A DNA stretch of 31,697 nucleotides from Streptomyces sp. NRRL F-5123 (GTDB lineage: Bacteria > Actinomycetota > Actinomycetes > Streptomycetales > Streptomycetaceae), in the NCBI RefSeq assembly GCF_000721495.1, contig NZ_JOHY01000069.1, positions 1 through 31,697 of the forward strand, in the 5' to 3' direction. The position numbers and the translations under genes are program-made. The notes beneath the pieces are model-generated. The model had not been told where the DNA came from. It was given only the letters and a program-made list of their open reading frames with translations, and searched no databases. How positions within the stretch are numbered: the first letter of the stretch is position 1; each line of letters begins with the position of its first letter. This document shows, piece by piece, positions 6,844 to 15,023 of this stretch.

Positions 6844-7905
6844 TCAGGATTCGCGCGCGTGGCGGGCGCCCGCGGTGGCCGCCATGACCTCCTCGGCGGT
6901 CTCCCGGATCTCCGGGAGCTCGTCGAGGGTCCGTTCCGCCCGGTCGCGGAGGTCGGCACCGCTGGTGATGCCGATGTCCGCGAGGAGTTCGGCGAACGCC
7001 GGCTCATGGGCCGGCTTCAGGTCCGGCGCGTCGGCGGCCAGGACCTTGTGGCAGCGCGCGGCCGTGGCGACGAGCCAGAACACCACCTCCTGGTGGTCGC
7101 CCCGGCGCGCCAGGGCGTAGCTCGCGTCGACGGCGATCGGCCGCGCCGCCGCGGTGAGGTCGCTGCTGAAGAAGAAGGGCGTCCTGGACACGGACGCGGC
7201 GCAGTCGAACGTGGCGGAGAGCGCGTCGATGTGCCGCTCCACGCGGTCCGCGGTGAGCGCCTGGGCGCCCAGCTGGCGCAGCAGCAGGGGGTAGTGCCCC
7301 CGCAGCCCGGTGTCCGTCAGGGCCTCGCGGGCGCGCAGGTAGCGCAGGCGCACCGTGGGGTTGCGCAGCGCGGCCACCAGGATCAGGTGGGCGGTCACGC
7401 CGGTGGGGAACAGCCAGCCGGTGACCCGGTCGTGCCAGGGGGCGCGGGTGTCCGGTGCGCGCAGGCCGTTCTCGATCCGCTGCCGTACGTTCTCGCAGCG
7501 GCGCCGGACCCAGGTCTCGTCGGCGAAGGCGGCGGCCACCTGCCGCTGCAGCGCGCGCAGCCGGCCTGTCGGGTCGTCGATGACCGTGTCGGTGCGCAGG
7601 CCGCCCGCCAGGTGGTAGTCGGCCAGTGCCCTGCCGGCCGGCGCGATCCGGTCCCACGGCAGGTGGGTGACCTCCAGCAGTACGCCGTGGTGGAGGAACT
7701 TGCCGAGTTTCAGGCCGCCGACGGGCTGCCGGGTCACCACCACGACGTCCACGTCGCTGCCCAGGGGGAGTTCGCCGAGGGGCGGCATCTCCACCGTGGA
7801 GCCGCTGAAGTACGCGCCCACGTAGCCCTCGTAGGCGTGCGCCGCGCTCTTGACCCAGTCGTGCGCGGCGGAACGTGCGGCTGCCACGGTGATGCCGGTT
7901 GCCAT
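6844..7905 (-). CDS. Nucleotidyltransferase-fold protein of unknown role
   Basis: A 353-residue cytoplasmic protein. Residues about 20-60 carry the core of the polymerase-beta-type nucleotidyltransferase fold: YFSGSTVEMPP, then a 10-15 residue loop and GSDVDVVVV, where D-V-D would bind metal. The third acidic position may be in the GVLLEVTHLPWD strand. The rest is mainly helical, including FADETWVRRRCENVRQRIEN and a long C-terminal part rich in Ala and Arg. This layout is that of stand-alone nucleotidyltransferases that modify an antibiotic, a protein or an RNA; the target is not evident. The ATG at 7905 has GAGGAGG 8-14 nt upstream. Neighbours on both sides belong to other units, so context gives no function. 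Confidence 0.7.
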   Translation of the reverse strand: MATGITVAAARSAAHDWVKSAAHAYEGYVGAYFSGSTVEMPPLGELPLGSDVDVVVVTRQPVGGLKLGKFLHHGVLLEVTHLPWDRIAPAGRALADYHLAGGLRTDTVIDDPTGRLRALQRQVAAAFADETWVRRRCENVRQRIENGLRAPDTRAPWHDRVTGWLFPTGVTAHLILVAALRNPTVRLRYLRAREALTDTGLRGHYPLLLRQLGAQALTADRVERHIDALSATFDCAASVSRTPFFFSSDLTAAARPIAVDASYALARRGDHQEVVFWLVATAARCHKVLAADAPDLKPAHEPAFAELLADIGITSGADLRDRAERTLDELPEIRETAEEVMAATAGARHARES

Positions 7906-7947
7906 GCTGGGCGGAACCTCCTCGTGCGCGGGTGGTGCCGACAGCTT

Positions 7948-8038
7948 GCCGGAGGGCGTGAAATCCCCTTGGCCGCAACCCTCCGGAAGCCGTGGAATTC
8001 CTCGGCTCGCGAATCCGCCGGAGGGCGCATAATTCCCC
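7948..8038. repeat. Repeated GCCGGAGGGCG..CCCC units upstream of the nucleotidyltransferase
   Basis: GCCGGAGGGCG followed by an AT-rich bit and CCCC occurs twice in direct orientation (7948-7968 and 8017-8038). An inverted CCCTCCGG (7979-7986) and the palindrome GGAATTCC (7994-8001) lie between them. The pairs CCGGAGGG/CCCTCCGG can form alternative stems. The array sits 43-133 bp upstream of the minus-strand gene start at 7905, so it could be operator DNA or a folded leader RNA. Confidence 0.5.
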
Positions 8039-8090
8039 GTTCCGTACGTCTTCGCCCTCTCCCCGGAGCTGGCCTCCCAGCTGTCACACG

Positions 8091-8127
8091 TCAGCCGCGG
8101 CCGGGGAAGCTCCCCGGCCACGGCTGA
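8091..8127 (-). terminator. Terminator of the second MFS exporter
   Basis: A 17-position stem (TCAGCCG-C-GGCCGGGGA / TCCCCGGCC-A-CGGCTGA) has one mismatch and a 3-nt loop. It lies 18 bp after the stop of the exporter gene on the minus strand. It is the strongest hairpin in this interval. Confidence 0.82.
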
Positions 8128-8144
8128 CCCGGCCCGCGGCGGGC

Positions 8145-9584
8145 TCAGCCCACCAGGGCGGGAGCTTTCGCCGAGTCGGCCGCGGCGCCGCCGGGGTCCG
8201 TGGTGCGCGCGGCGCGTCGGGGGAGCGCCGTCATGAGGGTGACGACGACGGCGAGCGCGCCGACCATCCAGAGCATCGCGTGCTCGAACGCGCGGACCGG
8301 GGTCGAGCCGGTGAAGGCGACCGAGACCAGCGCCAGGCCGAACGCGTTCCCGAGCTGGTTGGTGGTGTTGATCAGGCCGGACGCCGACCCCGCGTGGTCC
8401 TGCGGCACGTCGGACAGCACCGCGTCCGTCAGGGGCGAGAAGATCATGCCCATTCCCAGGCCCGTCACGACCAGCGGCAGCGCCATCTGCCACGAGTGGA
8501 CGGAGTGCCCGTAGCGGGCGGCCGTCCCGATGTAGAGGAGGGCGCCGCAGGCCGTGATCAGCGCCCCTGCCTGAAGCACCAGGCGGCCGAATCGCGGCAC
8601 CAGCAGCTGGACCGACATGCCGGCCGAGGCCGAGCACGCGACGGTGAACGGCAGTCCGGTGAGGCCGGCGTGCAGCGGGGACCAGCCGAGGCCGATCTGC
8701 ATGTAGAGCGTCCAGACCAGGAAGAAGATGCCGCACGCGGCGCCGAAGACGAGCTGGACGCCGATGCCCGCGGCGAAGCTGCGGGCCCGGAAGAGCGCCA
8801 GCTCGACCAGCGGGGAGCCGTCCCTGGCCGCCTTGGCCCGCTCGTAGCGGACGAATCCCGCGAGCACCGCGAGCCCGCCGGCCATCATCGCGTACCCCCA
8901 CAGCGGCCAGCCGTTCTCCCGGCCCTGGACCAGCGGGTACATCAGCAGCAGCAGGCCGACGGTGGCCAGCGTGACACCGATCAGGTCGAGACGGAGCGCG
9001 TGCGGGGCCTTCGACTCGTCGATGAAACGGCGGCCCAGCAGCAGCCCGGCAATCCCGAAGGGCAGGTTGATCAGGAAGATCGGCCGCCACTCCAGCCCGA
9101 GGATGTTCCACTGGGTGAGCAGCGCGCCGAGCAGCGGGCCCGTGACGGCCGCCAGGCCGATGATCGCCCCGAACAGCCCGAAGACCTTGCCGCGCTCCTC
9201 GCCGGAGAAGGTCGCGTGGATGATGGACAGCACCTGGGGCACCATCAGCGCCGCTGTCGCGCCCTGCAGCATGCGGGTCGCCACCAGCATCTCCGGGTCG
9301 GCGGCCAGCCCGCACAGCAGCGACGCCACCGTGAAGCCGGCCGTGCCGATCAGGAACACGCGCTTGCGTCCGTAGATGTCGCCCAGCCGCCCGCCGGTGA
9401 TCAGGCCGACCGCGAACGCCAGGGCGTAACCGGCGGTGATCCACTGCACCGCGCTGAAACCGGCGCCGGTGTCGCGCTGGATGCTCGGGACGGCGACGTT
9501 GACGATGGTCGCGTCGACCAGGTCCATGAAGCTCGCCGTCATCACGACGGCGAGAGCGATCCAGCGCCTGCGCTCGGTACTCAT
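8145..9584 (-). CDS. MFS exporter of the EmrB/QacA (DHA2) type
   Basis: A 479-residue exporter with about 14 membrane segments. Visible DHA2 signatures are MDLVDATIVNVAVPSIQRD in helix 1, motif A GGRLGDIYGRKRVFLIG, and the antiporter motif C AAVTGPLLGALL. It should expel a hydrophobic drug or metabolite with proton exchange across the cell membrane. The ATG at 9584 (MSTERRRWIAL) has AGGAG 7 nt upstream. A GTG at 9611 in the same frame would add nine residues but lies in the promoter. It is transcribed divergently from a WYL regulator across a perfect inverted repeat, and is followed by a strong terminator, so it is a one-gene unit. Confidence 0.92.
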   Translation of the reverse strand: MSTERRRWIALAVVMTASFMDLVDATIVNVAVPSIQRDTGAGFSAVQWITAGYALAFAVGLITGGRLGDIYGRKRVFLIGTAGFTVASLLCGLAADPEMLVATRMLQGATAALMVPQVLSIIHATFSGEERGKVFGLFGAIIGLAAVTGPLLGALLTQWNILGLEWRPIFLINLPFGIAGLLLGRRFIDESKAPHALRLDLIGVTLATVGLLLLMYPLVQGRENGWPLWGYAMMAGGLAVLAGFVRYERAKAARDGSPLVELALFRARSFAAGIGVQLVFGAACGIFFLVWTLYMQIGLGWSPLHAGLTGLPFTVACSASAGMSVQLLVPRFGRLVLQAGALITACGALLYIGTAARYGHSVHSWQMALPLVVTGLGMGMIFSPLTDAVLSDVPQDHAGSASGLINTTNQLGNAFGLALVSVAFTGSTPVRAFEHAMLWMVGALAVVVTLMTALPRRAARTTDPGGAAADSAKAPALVG

Positions 9585-9636
9585 TCCTGGGCTCCTGCCT
9601 GCCTCGTTCACTGACAGGCCCTATGCTAGAGGTCAT

Positions 9637-9657
9637 GTAGGACAGCCATTGTCCTAC
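9637..9657. promoter_or_regulatory. Operator-like inverted repeat between exporter and WYL regulator
   Basis: GTAGGACA and its exact complement TGTCCTAC flank 5 nt (GCCAT). The element lies 53 bp from the exporter start and 22 bp from the regulator start, just downstream of TATGCT (9622-9627), a plausible -10 for the regulator. It could let the regulator control both genes. Confidence 0.6.
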
Positions 9658-9678
9658 TGGGCGCGGACTCTGGACGAC

Positions 9679-10632
9679 ATGACGGACACCCCGGCACGAC
9701 TGCTGAATCTGCTCTCCCTCCTGCAGACCCCGAGGGAGTGGTCCGGTACGGAACTGGCCGAACGGCTCGCGGTGACCACCCGCACCGTCCGGCGGGACGT
9801 GGACCGGCTGCGCGAGCTCGGCTACCCGGTCGAGGCCACCATGGGCTCGCTCGGCGGCTACCGCCTGGTCGCGGGCAAGGCGCTGCCGCCGCTGCTGCTG
9901 GACGACGAGGAGGCGGTCGCCATCGCCGTCGGGCTGCGCGCGGCGGCGGGCAGCGCGGTGGACGGTATCGAGGAGGCGTCGCTGCGCGCGCTGACCAAGC
10001 TGGAGCAGGTGCTGCCGTCGCGGCTGCGGCACCGCGTGGGCGCGCTGGGCTCCGCGGTGGTGACGATGACCGGCGGCGGCCCGCGCGTCGAGCCCGCCGC
10101 GCTGACCGCCCTCGCCGGAGCCATCGCCAACCACGAGAGCGTCCGCTTCGCCTACCGCGCGGGGGACGGCGCCGAGAGCCGTCGGCACGCCGAGCCGCAG
10201 CGACTGGTCGCCAGCGGCCGGCGCTGGTACCTGGTCGCCTGGGACCTGGCACGCGACGACTGGCGCATCTTCCGGGTCGACCGGCTCGCCGACGTCACGG
10301 CGACCGGCGCCCGCGCGGCGCACCGCGTGCTTCCCGCCGCCGACGCGGCGGAGTTCGTCGAGTCCAAGCTGCGGAACCTGTGGCCCACGGCGCCGGCCGT
10401 GGTGGACGTCGACGCCCCCGCCGGCGTTCTCCGGTCGAGGCTCGGCCAGGCGCCGGGCGAGGTCGAAGCCCTTCCGGACGGCACGTCCCGCTGGCGGGTG
10501 GACGCGGACCGCATCGACTGGATGGCCGTGCGCCTGCTGATGCTGAACCTGCCTTTCCGCGTCCAGTCGCCCCCGGCCCTCATCGACCGGCTCCGCACCT
10601 TCGCCGACCGCGCACGCGAGGCGACGGAGTGA
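9679..10632 (+). CDS. WYL-domain transcriptional regulator (YafY/DeoR-like)
   Basis: A 317-residue regulator. Residues about 1-60 are a winged helix (WSGTELAERLAVTTRTVRRD, then VDRLRELGYPVEA and the wing GSLGGYRL). Residues about 150-215 are a WYL domain, where ASGRRWYLVAWDLARDDWR and IFRVDRLADV carry the conserved WYL and R-x-DR positions. The tail is the WCX domain (FPRVQ-type end). WYL domains bind small ligands or nucleic acids. The gene diverges from an MFS exporter, and an inverted repeat lies between them. This arrangement suggests it controls that exporter in response to an effector. The ATG at 9679 (MTDTPARLLNLLSLLQ) is the family's normal start; no strong Shine-Dalgarno is seen. Confidence 0.88.
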   Translation: MTDTPARLLNLLSLLQTPREWSGTELAERLAVTTRTVRRDVDRLRELGYPVEATMGSLGGYRLVAGKALPPLLLDDEEAVAIAVGLRAAAGSAVDGIEEASLRALTKLEQVLPSRLRHRVGALGSAVVTMTGGGPRVEPAALTALAGAIANHESVRFAYRAGDGAESRRHAEPQRLVASGRRWYLVAWDLARDDWRIFRVDRLADVTATGARAAHRVLPAADAAEFVESKLRNLWPTAPAVVDVDAPAGVLRSRLGQAPGEVEALPDGTSRWRVDADRIDWMAVRLLMLNLPFRVQSPPALIDRLRTFADRAREATE

Positions 10633-10660
10633 CGGGGCGCGGCGGCGGGGCGGCGCCGTG

Positions 10661-11650
10661 TCAGGAAGCCGTCACGACGATCTTCCTCCCTGCGTGCAGC
10701 CCCTGCTCGAAGCGGCGGTGCGCCCCGACGACGGTGTCGAGGGAGAACACCTCGTCGTCCACTGCGGGCCGCAGCGCGCCGAGGCGCACGCCCGCCTCCA
10801 GGAAGGCCGCCATGCGCCGCACCGCGGCGGCGTCGAGGGTGTGCTCGAAGCTCCGGTAGCTGAAGATCGTGAGCGGCGGACCCGCCGGGAAGGGGGCGGG
10901 CCGGGGGTCCAGGAAGCCCGCGGCGACCAACGTCCCGCCGGGGCGGGCCGCCCTCAGCAGATCCTGCTGGCCGGGGCCCCTGACGAGGTCGAGGACGATG
11001 TCCGCGCCGGCCCCGCCGGTGTGCCGGCCGACGGCTTCGGCGATGTCCGCCCGGTCGGTGGCGACGACCGCGGCGGCGCCGGCCGCGAGCAGCTCGTCCT
11101 CCCTCGCGGCGTGCCGGGTGACGGCGATGGGCACGGCGCCGATCTGCCGGGCGATCTGCATCGCCGCCCGTCCGACGCCGCCGGACGCGGCGGTGACGAG
11201 GACGTGGTCGCCGGGCCGCATCCCCGCCTTCTCGACGAGCGCGCCGTAGGCGGTGGAGAAGGCGACCCAGACCGCGGCCGCCTCGGTGGCGCCGAGCCCG
11301 TCCGGGCGGGCGACGACGCGGCTCGCGGGGAGCGTTGTGTACTCGGCGTAGCTGCCCCGGACGTTCGCGTCCGGAACGGCCGCGAGGATGACCGGCTCGC
11401 CCTTCCTCAGCCCGGTGACCCCGGGCCCGAGCGCGTCGACGACGCCCGTTCCCTCGATGCCGAGGCGGGCGTGCGGCAGGGGGACGGGGGCGGGCGAGGC
11501 GCCGGAACGCATCATCTGGTCCAGCGGGTTGACGGCGAACGCCTCGATCCTGACCCGGACCTCGCCGGCCGCAGGCTCTTCGAGGGGCTCCTCGACGACG
11601 TGCATGACCTCCGGTCCGCCGAACTCGTCGAACACGACGACTCGTGGCAT
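10661..11650 (-). CDS. NADPH:quinone oxidoreductase-like MDR-family enzyme
   Basis: A 329-residue medium-chain reductase of the zinc-free quinone oxidoreductase (zeta-crystallin) type. The N-terminal GroES-like domain includes FGGPEVMHVVEEP and AFAVNPLDQMMRSG. The Rossmann domain has the nucleotide loop VTAASGGVGRAAMQIARQIG. The alcohol-dehydrogenase zinc ligands are absent. It should reduce quinones or enones with NADPH in the cytoplasm. The ATG at 11650 has GGAGGAG 5 nt upstream. It converges with the WYL gene at 10632 and diverges from an HxlR regulator, a common pair in which HxlR proteins sense electrophiles or aldehydes and derepress the reductase. Confidence 0.9.
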   Translation of the reverse strand: MPRVVVFDEFGGPEVMHVVEEPLEEPAAGEVRVRIEAFAVNPLDQMMRSGASPAPVPLPHARLGIEGTGVVDALGPGVTGLRKGEPVILAAVPDANVRGSYAEYTTLPASRVVARPDGLGATEAAAVWVAFSTAYGALVEKAGMRPGDHVLVTAASGGVGRAAMQIARQIGAVPIAVTRHAAREDELLAAGAAAVVATDRADIAEAVGRHTGGAGADIVLDLVRGPGQQDLLRAARPGGTLVAAGFLDPRPAPFPAGPPLTIFSYRSFEHTLDAAAVRRMAAFLEAGVRLGALRPAVDDEVFSLDTVVGAHRRFEQGLHAGRKIVVTAS

Positions 11651-11736
11651 GGTGACTCCTCCGCATCCGTTACTGGCTGGCTGAACAACGGAAACGCTAC
11701 GGAGCCCTGCGTTACCTCCTGGTACCTTCGACTGTC
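11651..11736. promoter_or_regulatory. Divergent promoter of reductase and HxlR gene
   Basis: The 86-bp gap holds an inverted repeat with AACGC (11692-11696) and GCGTT (11709-11713) arms, and GTTAC motifs on both sides, a likely HxlR site. No purine-rich ribosome binding site precedes the HxlR ATG. TACCTT at 11723-11728 could be a -10 for a leaderless transcript. Confidence 0.35.
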
Positions 11737-12111
11737 ATGCAGAACGTGGACGGAGCAACCTCGCTCGCCGACTGCCCCACCCGGCTGGCGGTCGAGATCA
11801 TCTCCGACAAGTGGGCCGTGCTCGCGCTCTTCGGCCTCAGCCGGGGACCCCGCAGGCACGGCGAGCTCGTCGACCTCATCGGCGGCGTCTCCCGCAAGGT
11901 CCTCACCCAGACGCTGCGCCGGCTGCAGCAGTACGGCCTGGTCGACCGCCGCGCCGAAGGGCCGAGGCGGGTCGAGTACAGCCTCACCGACCTCGGCCGG
12001 ACGCTCGTCGAACCCATCGAGGTCCTGACGGACTGGGCGCGGGAGCACGGCGGGGACATCGCCGACTTCCAGGAGGCGGCGGAAGCCGCCCACCCGTCCT
12101 CCGCGGCCTGA
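11737..12111 (+). CDS. HxlR-family winged-helix regulator
   Basis: A 124-residue HxlR protein. Typical features are the N-terminal Cys in DCPTRLAVEIISDKWAVLAL, the recognition region LIGGVSRKVLTQTLRRLQQY, GLVDRRAEG, and the wing RVEYSLTDLGRTL. The single Cys near residue 13 is the usual redox or electrophile sensor position in this family. It is divergent from the quinone oxidoreductase gene and is expected to control it. The ATG at 11737 is supported by the family start; no Shine-Dalgarno is visible, so it may be leaderless. Confidence 0.9.
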   Translation: MQNVDGATSLADCPTRLAVEIISDKWAVLALFGLSRGPRRHGELVDLIGGVSRKVLTQTLRRLQQYGLVDRRAEGPRRVEYSLTDLGRTLVEPIEVLTDWAREHGGDIADFQEAAEAAHPSSAA

Positions 12112-12337
12112 CCGCCGCGCCCTGACGCGGTGCAGCCGCCCCTCCCGCGACCCTGAGCGAACCCCTGCGCCCGCGAGCCCGCGTGCTCCCCCGAACCCGC
12201 AGTACCCCGGCACCGCAGTCGTGGCCCGGCGCCGGGCAGGGGAGCAGCGGGCGTGTCCCGACTTGGGCCCGCAGCCGCTCGTGCCTCGCCACGAGGGCGG
12301 CGAGCGTGCCACCAGGAACCGTCGCGGCGGATGCCGT

Positions 12338-12763
12338 TCAGGCGGCGAGGTCGCTCTGCGCGACGACCTTCTCGATCCTGACCCGGACGACCAGTTCGCC
12401 GGGGACGCCGTTGCGGGCGGCGAACTCCTCGGCGCGGTCGGCGCCCATGTAGCGGGCGGCGATCCGGCCCGCCGAGCCGCGGAGCTCGTCCGGGTCCTCG
12501 GAGAGGGTGGCGCGGCCCTCGACCAGGACGAAGGAGAAGGGAGGCTGCTCGTCGTCGACGCACAGCATGACCCGCGGGTCGCGGGCCAGCGTGCGGCCCT
12601 TCACCGTGTCGCGGCCGGTGTTGAAGACGAGGTCGTCGCCCTCCAGCAGGAACCACACGGGCGCCACGTGGGGGCGACCGTCGGCGCGGGTGGTGGCGAG
12701 CTTGGCGGTGCGGGTGCCGTGGGAGAGGAAGGCCCGCCACTCGGTTTCGGTCATCTGGGGCAT
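12338..12763 (-). CDS. PPOX-class (split-barrel flavin/F420-binding) protein
   Basis: A 141-residue protein of the pyridoxamine-phosphate-oxidase fold. The order is WRAFLSHGTRTAKLATTRAD, GRPHVAPVWFLLEGDDLVF, the cofactor phosphate-binding segment NTGRDTVKGRTLARDPRV, then FSFVLVEGRATLSED. Actinobacterial members bind F420, FMN or heme and reduce small molecules; the exact activity cannot be fixed. The start is ambiguous: ATG at 12763 (MPQMTETEW) or 12754 (MTETEW), with only a weak GGGG upstream. It is the last of three minus-strand genes that could be co-transcribed, although the gap to the preceding gene is 59 bp. The 226 bp between it and the HxlR gene hold nothing I can identify. Confidence 0.82.
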   Translation of the reverse strand: MPQMTETEWRAFLSHGTRTAKLATTRADGRPHVAPVWFLLEGDDLVFNTGRDTVKGRTLARDPRVMLCVDDEQPPFSFVLVEGRATLSEDPDELRGSAGRIAARYMGADRAEEFAARNGVPGELVVRVRIEKVVAQSDLAA

Positions 12764-12822
12764 GGCCCCATCATGGCCGCTCAGGGGGCGCGCACCGCGG
12801 CACGCCGCGCCGCTCCGGCGGG

Positions 12823-13815
12823 TCACGGCAGCGTGACCACCGCGATGCCCTCCGCCTGGACGACGGCCAGGCGGCTGCCGTCGGGGTGCAGGGCGGCGAC
12901 CGGGGTGAGGTGGCTCTTGCGGCTGTAGCAGAGGGACTTCGTGGGGACGGCCACGTCCGGCCACTGCGCCAGGACGCGGCCGGTCACGGTGTCGAGCAGC
13001 CGGGGGTGGCCGTGGAGGGTGACGACCTGGTCGCCGCGGGGGAGGAGCAGCACGCCCGGTTCAGGGACGGGGCTGCGGTGCAGCCAGCGGCGCCCGGACA
13101 CCGACCAGACGCCGAGGTGGAGGACCGGAAGAGCCTCGGGTTCCTCGTCGGGGCTGTACCACTCCTCCCGGCCGGTGGCGAGCACCAGCCGGTCCGCGTC
13201 GAGCCAGCAGCCGGCGCTGACCTCGCCCCCCGTGACCGCCTCGCAGGGCAGCACGCCCTCGCCGTCCAGGGTGGCGGGGTCGGCGAGCGCCTGGGCGGTG
13301 TCGAAGACCTGGGCAGTCCCGAAGGGTTGCCAGAACCACCCGATCGACAGGAGGTGCCGGCCGTCCGGGCTCAGGCCCAGCCGGGAGTGGAAGACGTCCT
13401 CCGGTTCGCGCGCGCCCGCGGTCAGCCGCTCGCCGCTGCGCGCGTCCTCGATCTGGAGCGTGTGGTACTCGTCGGGGCAGTGGACGACGACGTCGCGGCC
13501 GTCGCCGAGCCGGCCGAGCGCCACGGGGTAGTCGAAGGACGTGGCATGGGAGAAGCTGCGGTTCAGCTCCCGCACCACCCGCCGGCCTTCCAGCAGCACG
13601 CCCTTGGTGCCGCGCTCCTGATAGACCACGCGGTACGGTCCCGGTGCCGGGACCGTGGCGGCGTCGAAGGGGAAACCCCAGAAGAACTCGGCCGCCCCCT
13701 CCGTCCCGTCGGGCCCCCAGCGCCGGCCGCCCGCGGTCCAGGAGACCAGGTCGTCCCCCTGCCACGCCAGCGACCTCGGTGCATGCTGCACCGGGATGAA
13801 CCGCACACCCACCAC
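12823..13815 (-). CDS. Hypothetical beta-propeller-like protein
   Basis: A protein of about 330 residues with repeated hydrophobic strand pairs ending in D-G-R or R-W motifs, as in WD40/YVTN-like propellers. Examples are LSPDGRHLLSIGWF, WLDADRLVLATG, VWSVSGRRWLHRSP, LLDTVTGRVLAQWPDV and LHPDGSRLAVVQAEGIAV. It has no signal peptide or membrane segment, so it is probably cytoplasmic. No family or function could be named. GTG codons at 13815, 13812 and 13806 are all possible starts, preceded by a G-rich stretch. It starts 21 bp after the DUF5954-like gene and is probably in one operon with it. Confidence 0.7.
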   Translation of the reverse strand: MVGVRFIPVQHAPRSLAWQGDDLVSWTAGGRRWGPDGTEGAAEFFWGFPFDAATVPAPGPYRVVYQERGTKGVLLEGRRVVRELNRSFSHATSFDYPVALGRLGDGRDVVVHCPDEYHTLQIEDARSGERLTAGAREPEDVFHSRLGLSPDGRHLLSIGWFWQPFGTAQVFDTAQALADPATLDGEGVLPCEAVTGGEVSAGCWLDADRLVLATGREEWYSPDEEPEALPVLHLGVWSVSGRRWLHRSPVPEPGVLLLPRGDQVVTLHGHPRLLDTVTGRVLAQWPDVAVPTKSLCYSRKSHLTPVAALHPDGSRLAVVQAEGIAVVTLP

Positions 13816-13836
13816 CCCCCACCGGAGGCTACCGCC

Positions 13837-14904
13837 TCAGTGGTGGACGGTGCCGTCCTCGTCGAGGAAGGGGTGGATCCGCTCGGGCGGGTGGATGTCG
13901 GTGTCGGACGGGCGCGGCTGCTCGGGCCCGTCGGGGCCCCAGCGCACCAGGCGGCGCATCCGGCAGATCCGGCGGACCGTGCCGTCGACCTCGATCTCGT
14001 CGGCGTGCTCCCGGAGCCGGTCGGCGGCCCGGACGAACGCGGACAGGCGGTCGGCCGCGGGATGGCTGCCCGCGGCGACGAGGCTGCGCGCGTCGACGTC
14101 GCGGTCGGCGTCGAAGTCGATGATGCCCTGCTTGCGGGGCTCGAACCAGGTCAGCCCGAACTCCAGGGACCGCCGGGCTTCGTGGGCGGTGCAGTGCAGG
14201 CCGCCGTCGATGGTCCAGGTGTCGCCGCGCTGCCGCAGGACCCGGAAGGTGGTCGGCAGCAGCACGACGTCCGGGTGGTCCGTGACGGCCCGGGCGGCGT
14301 CGCGGAGCACGTCCTGCGGGTAACGGGCCCCGCTGTAGGCGAGGCCGCGCATCGCGAACCGCTCGGCGGCCTGCGTGGGCGTGACCGGGGCCGCGGCGTC
14401 CAGCACCAGCCCGTCGTCCACCGCCGCGTCCGACGCGGAACGGTCCCAGCTGACGACGGCGGGCTCGGCGTCGGTCGGGCGGGGCCCCTCGATCCCCTCC
14501 GGCCCGGCCCCGGCGTACTCCTCGGCCCGCACCACCCGGTAGCGCCGGCCCAGCACCGTCAGCTCGTCGACGCGCTCGGTCTCCAGCCGGGCGACCGCCG
14601 CCAGCAGGGCGCGCCGCTCGGCCCGGTCCTGCGTCTCGTCCCTCGCCCGGAACCACAGCAGCGAGTTCAGGCTGTCCCGGGCGTCCTGGCCGGTCGCGGC
14701 CGTCACCGGGGTGACGACCCGCCACCGCGCCGCGCCGCCCTCGTCCTGGACGGCCACCCCGAACAGCGGCCCGCGCACCATGAGCGTCTGCGCGTGCCGT
14801 GCCGCGTCGAGCGCGTCGGCCTCGACGACCTCCTCGACCGGGCCGTCCGGATACCGCACCACGACCGGCCACATCCTGTCCGGCCCCACAATGCCCTCAG
14901 CCAT
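13837..14904 (-). CDS. DUF5954-like protein of unknown function
   Basis: A 355-residue soluble protein. Segments such as YPDGPVEEVVEADALDAARH, VRGPLFGVAVQDE, TVLGRRYRVVRAEEY and RRLVRWGPDGPEQPRPSD resemble the streptomycete DUF5954 family as I remember it; a profile search would confirm this. There is no signal peptide, no obvious catalytic motif and no membrane segment. The ATG at 14904 (MAEGIVGPDRMWPVVV) has a G-rich GGATGGGGG just upstream. It heads a minus-strand run with the propeller-like gene 21 bp downstream. No function can be assigned. Confidence 0.7.
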   Translation of the reverse strand: MAEGIVGPDRMWPVVVRYPDGPVEEVVEADALDAARHAQTLMVRGPLFGVAVQDEGGAARWRVVTPVTAATGQDARDSLNSLLWFRARDETQDRAERRALLAAVARLETERVDELTVLGRRYRVVRAEEYAGAGPEGIEGPRPTDAEPAVVSWDRSASDAAVDDGLVLDAAAPVTPTQAAERFAMRGLAYSGARYPQDVLRDAARAVTDHPDVVLLPTTFRVLRQRGDTWTIDGGLHCTAHEARRSLEFGLTWFEPRKQGIIDFDADRDVDARSLVAAGSHPAADRLSAFVRAADRLREHADEIEVDGTVRRICRMRRLVRWGPDGPEQPRPSDTDIHPPERIHPFLDEDGTVHH

Positions 14905-15023
14905 GCCCCCATCCTGCCGACTCCGGCCCGCCGTTGTTCGCGATTTCCGCCGCGGAACACCTGATCGCGTGTACGGGGCCCGGCCGGAGGCGCCCACCGC
15001 TCCGCGCCGCACCCACCGGGCCC

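Noticed and set aside
5175..9611. Biosynthetic gene cluster with resistance exporters
   Set aside because: Two exporters and regulators are present, but no synthase, ligase or cyclase genes accompany them.
6844..10323. A 1159-codon minus-strand frame joining the nucleotidyltransferase to sequence opposite the exporter and WYL genes
   Set aside because: Only the last 353 codons are protein-like and have their own ribosome site. The rest is off-frame antisense sequence.
12112..12337. Small gene between the HxlR and PPOX genes
   Set aside because: Open frames here are Arg/Pro-rich with no ribosome site or recognisable sequence.
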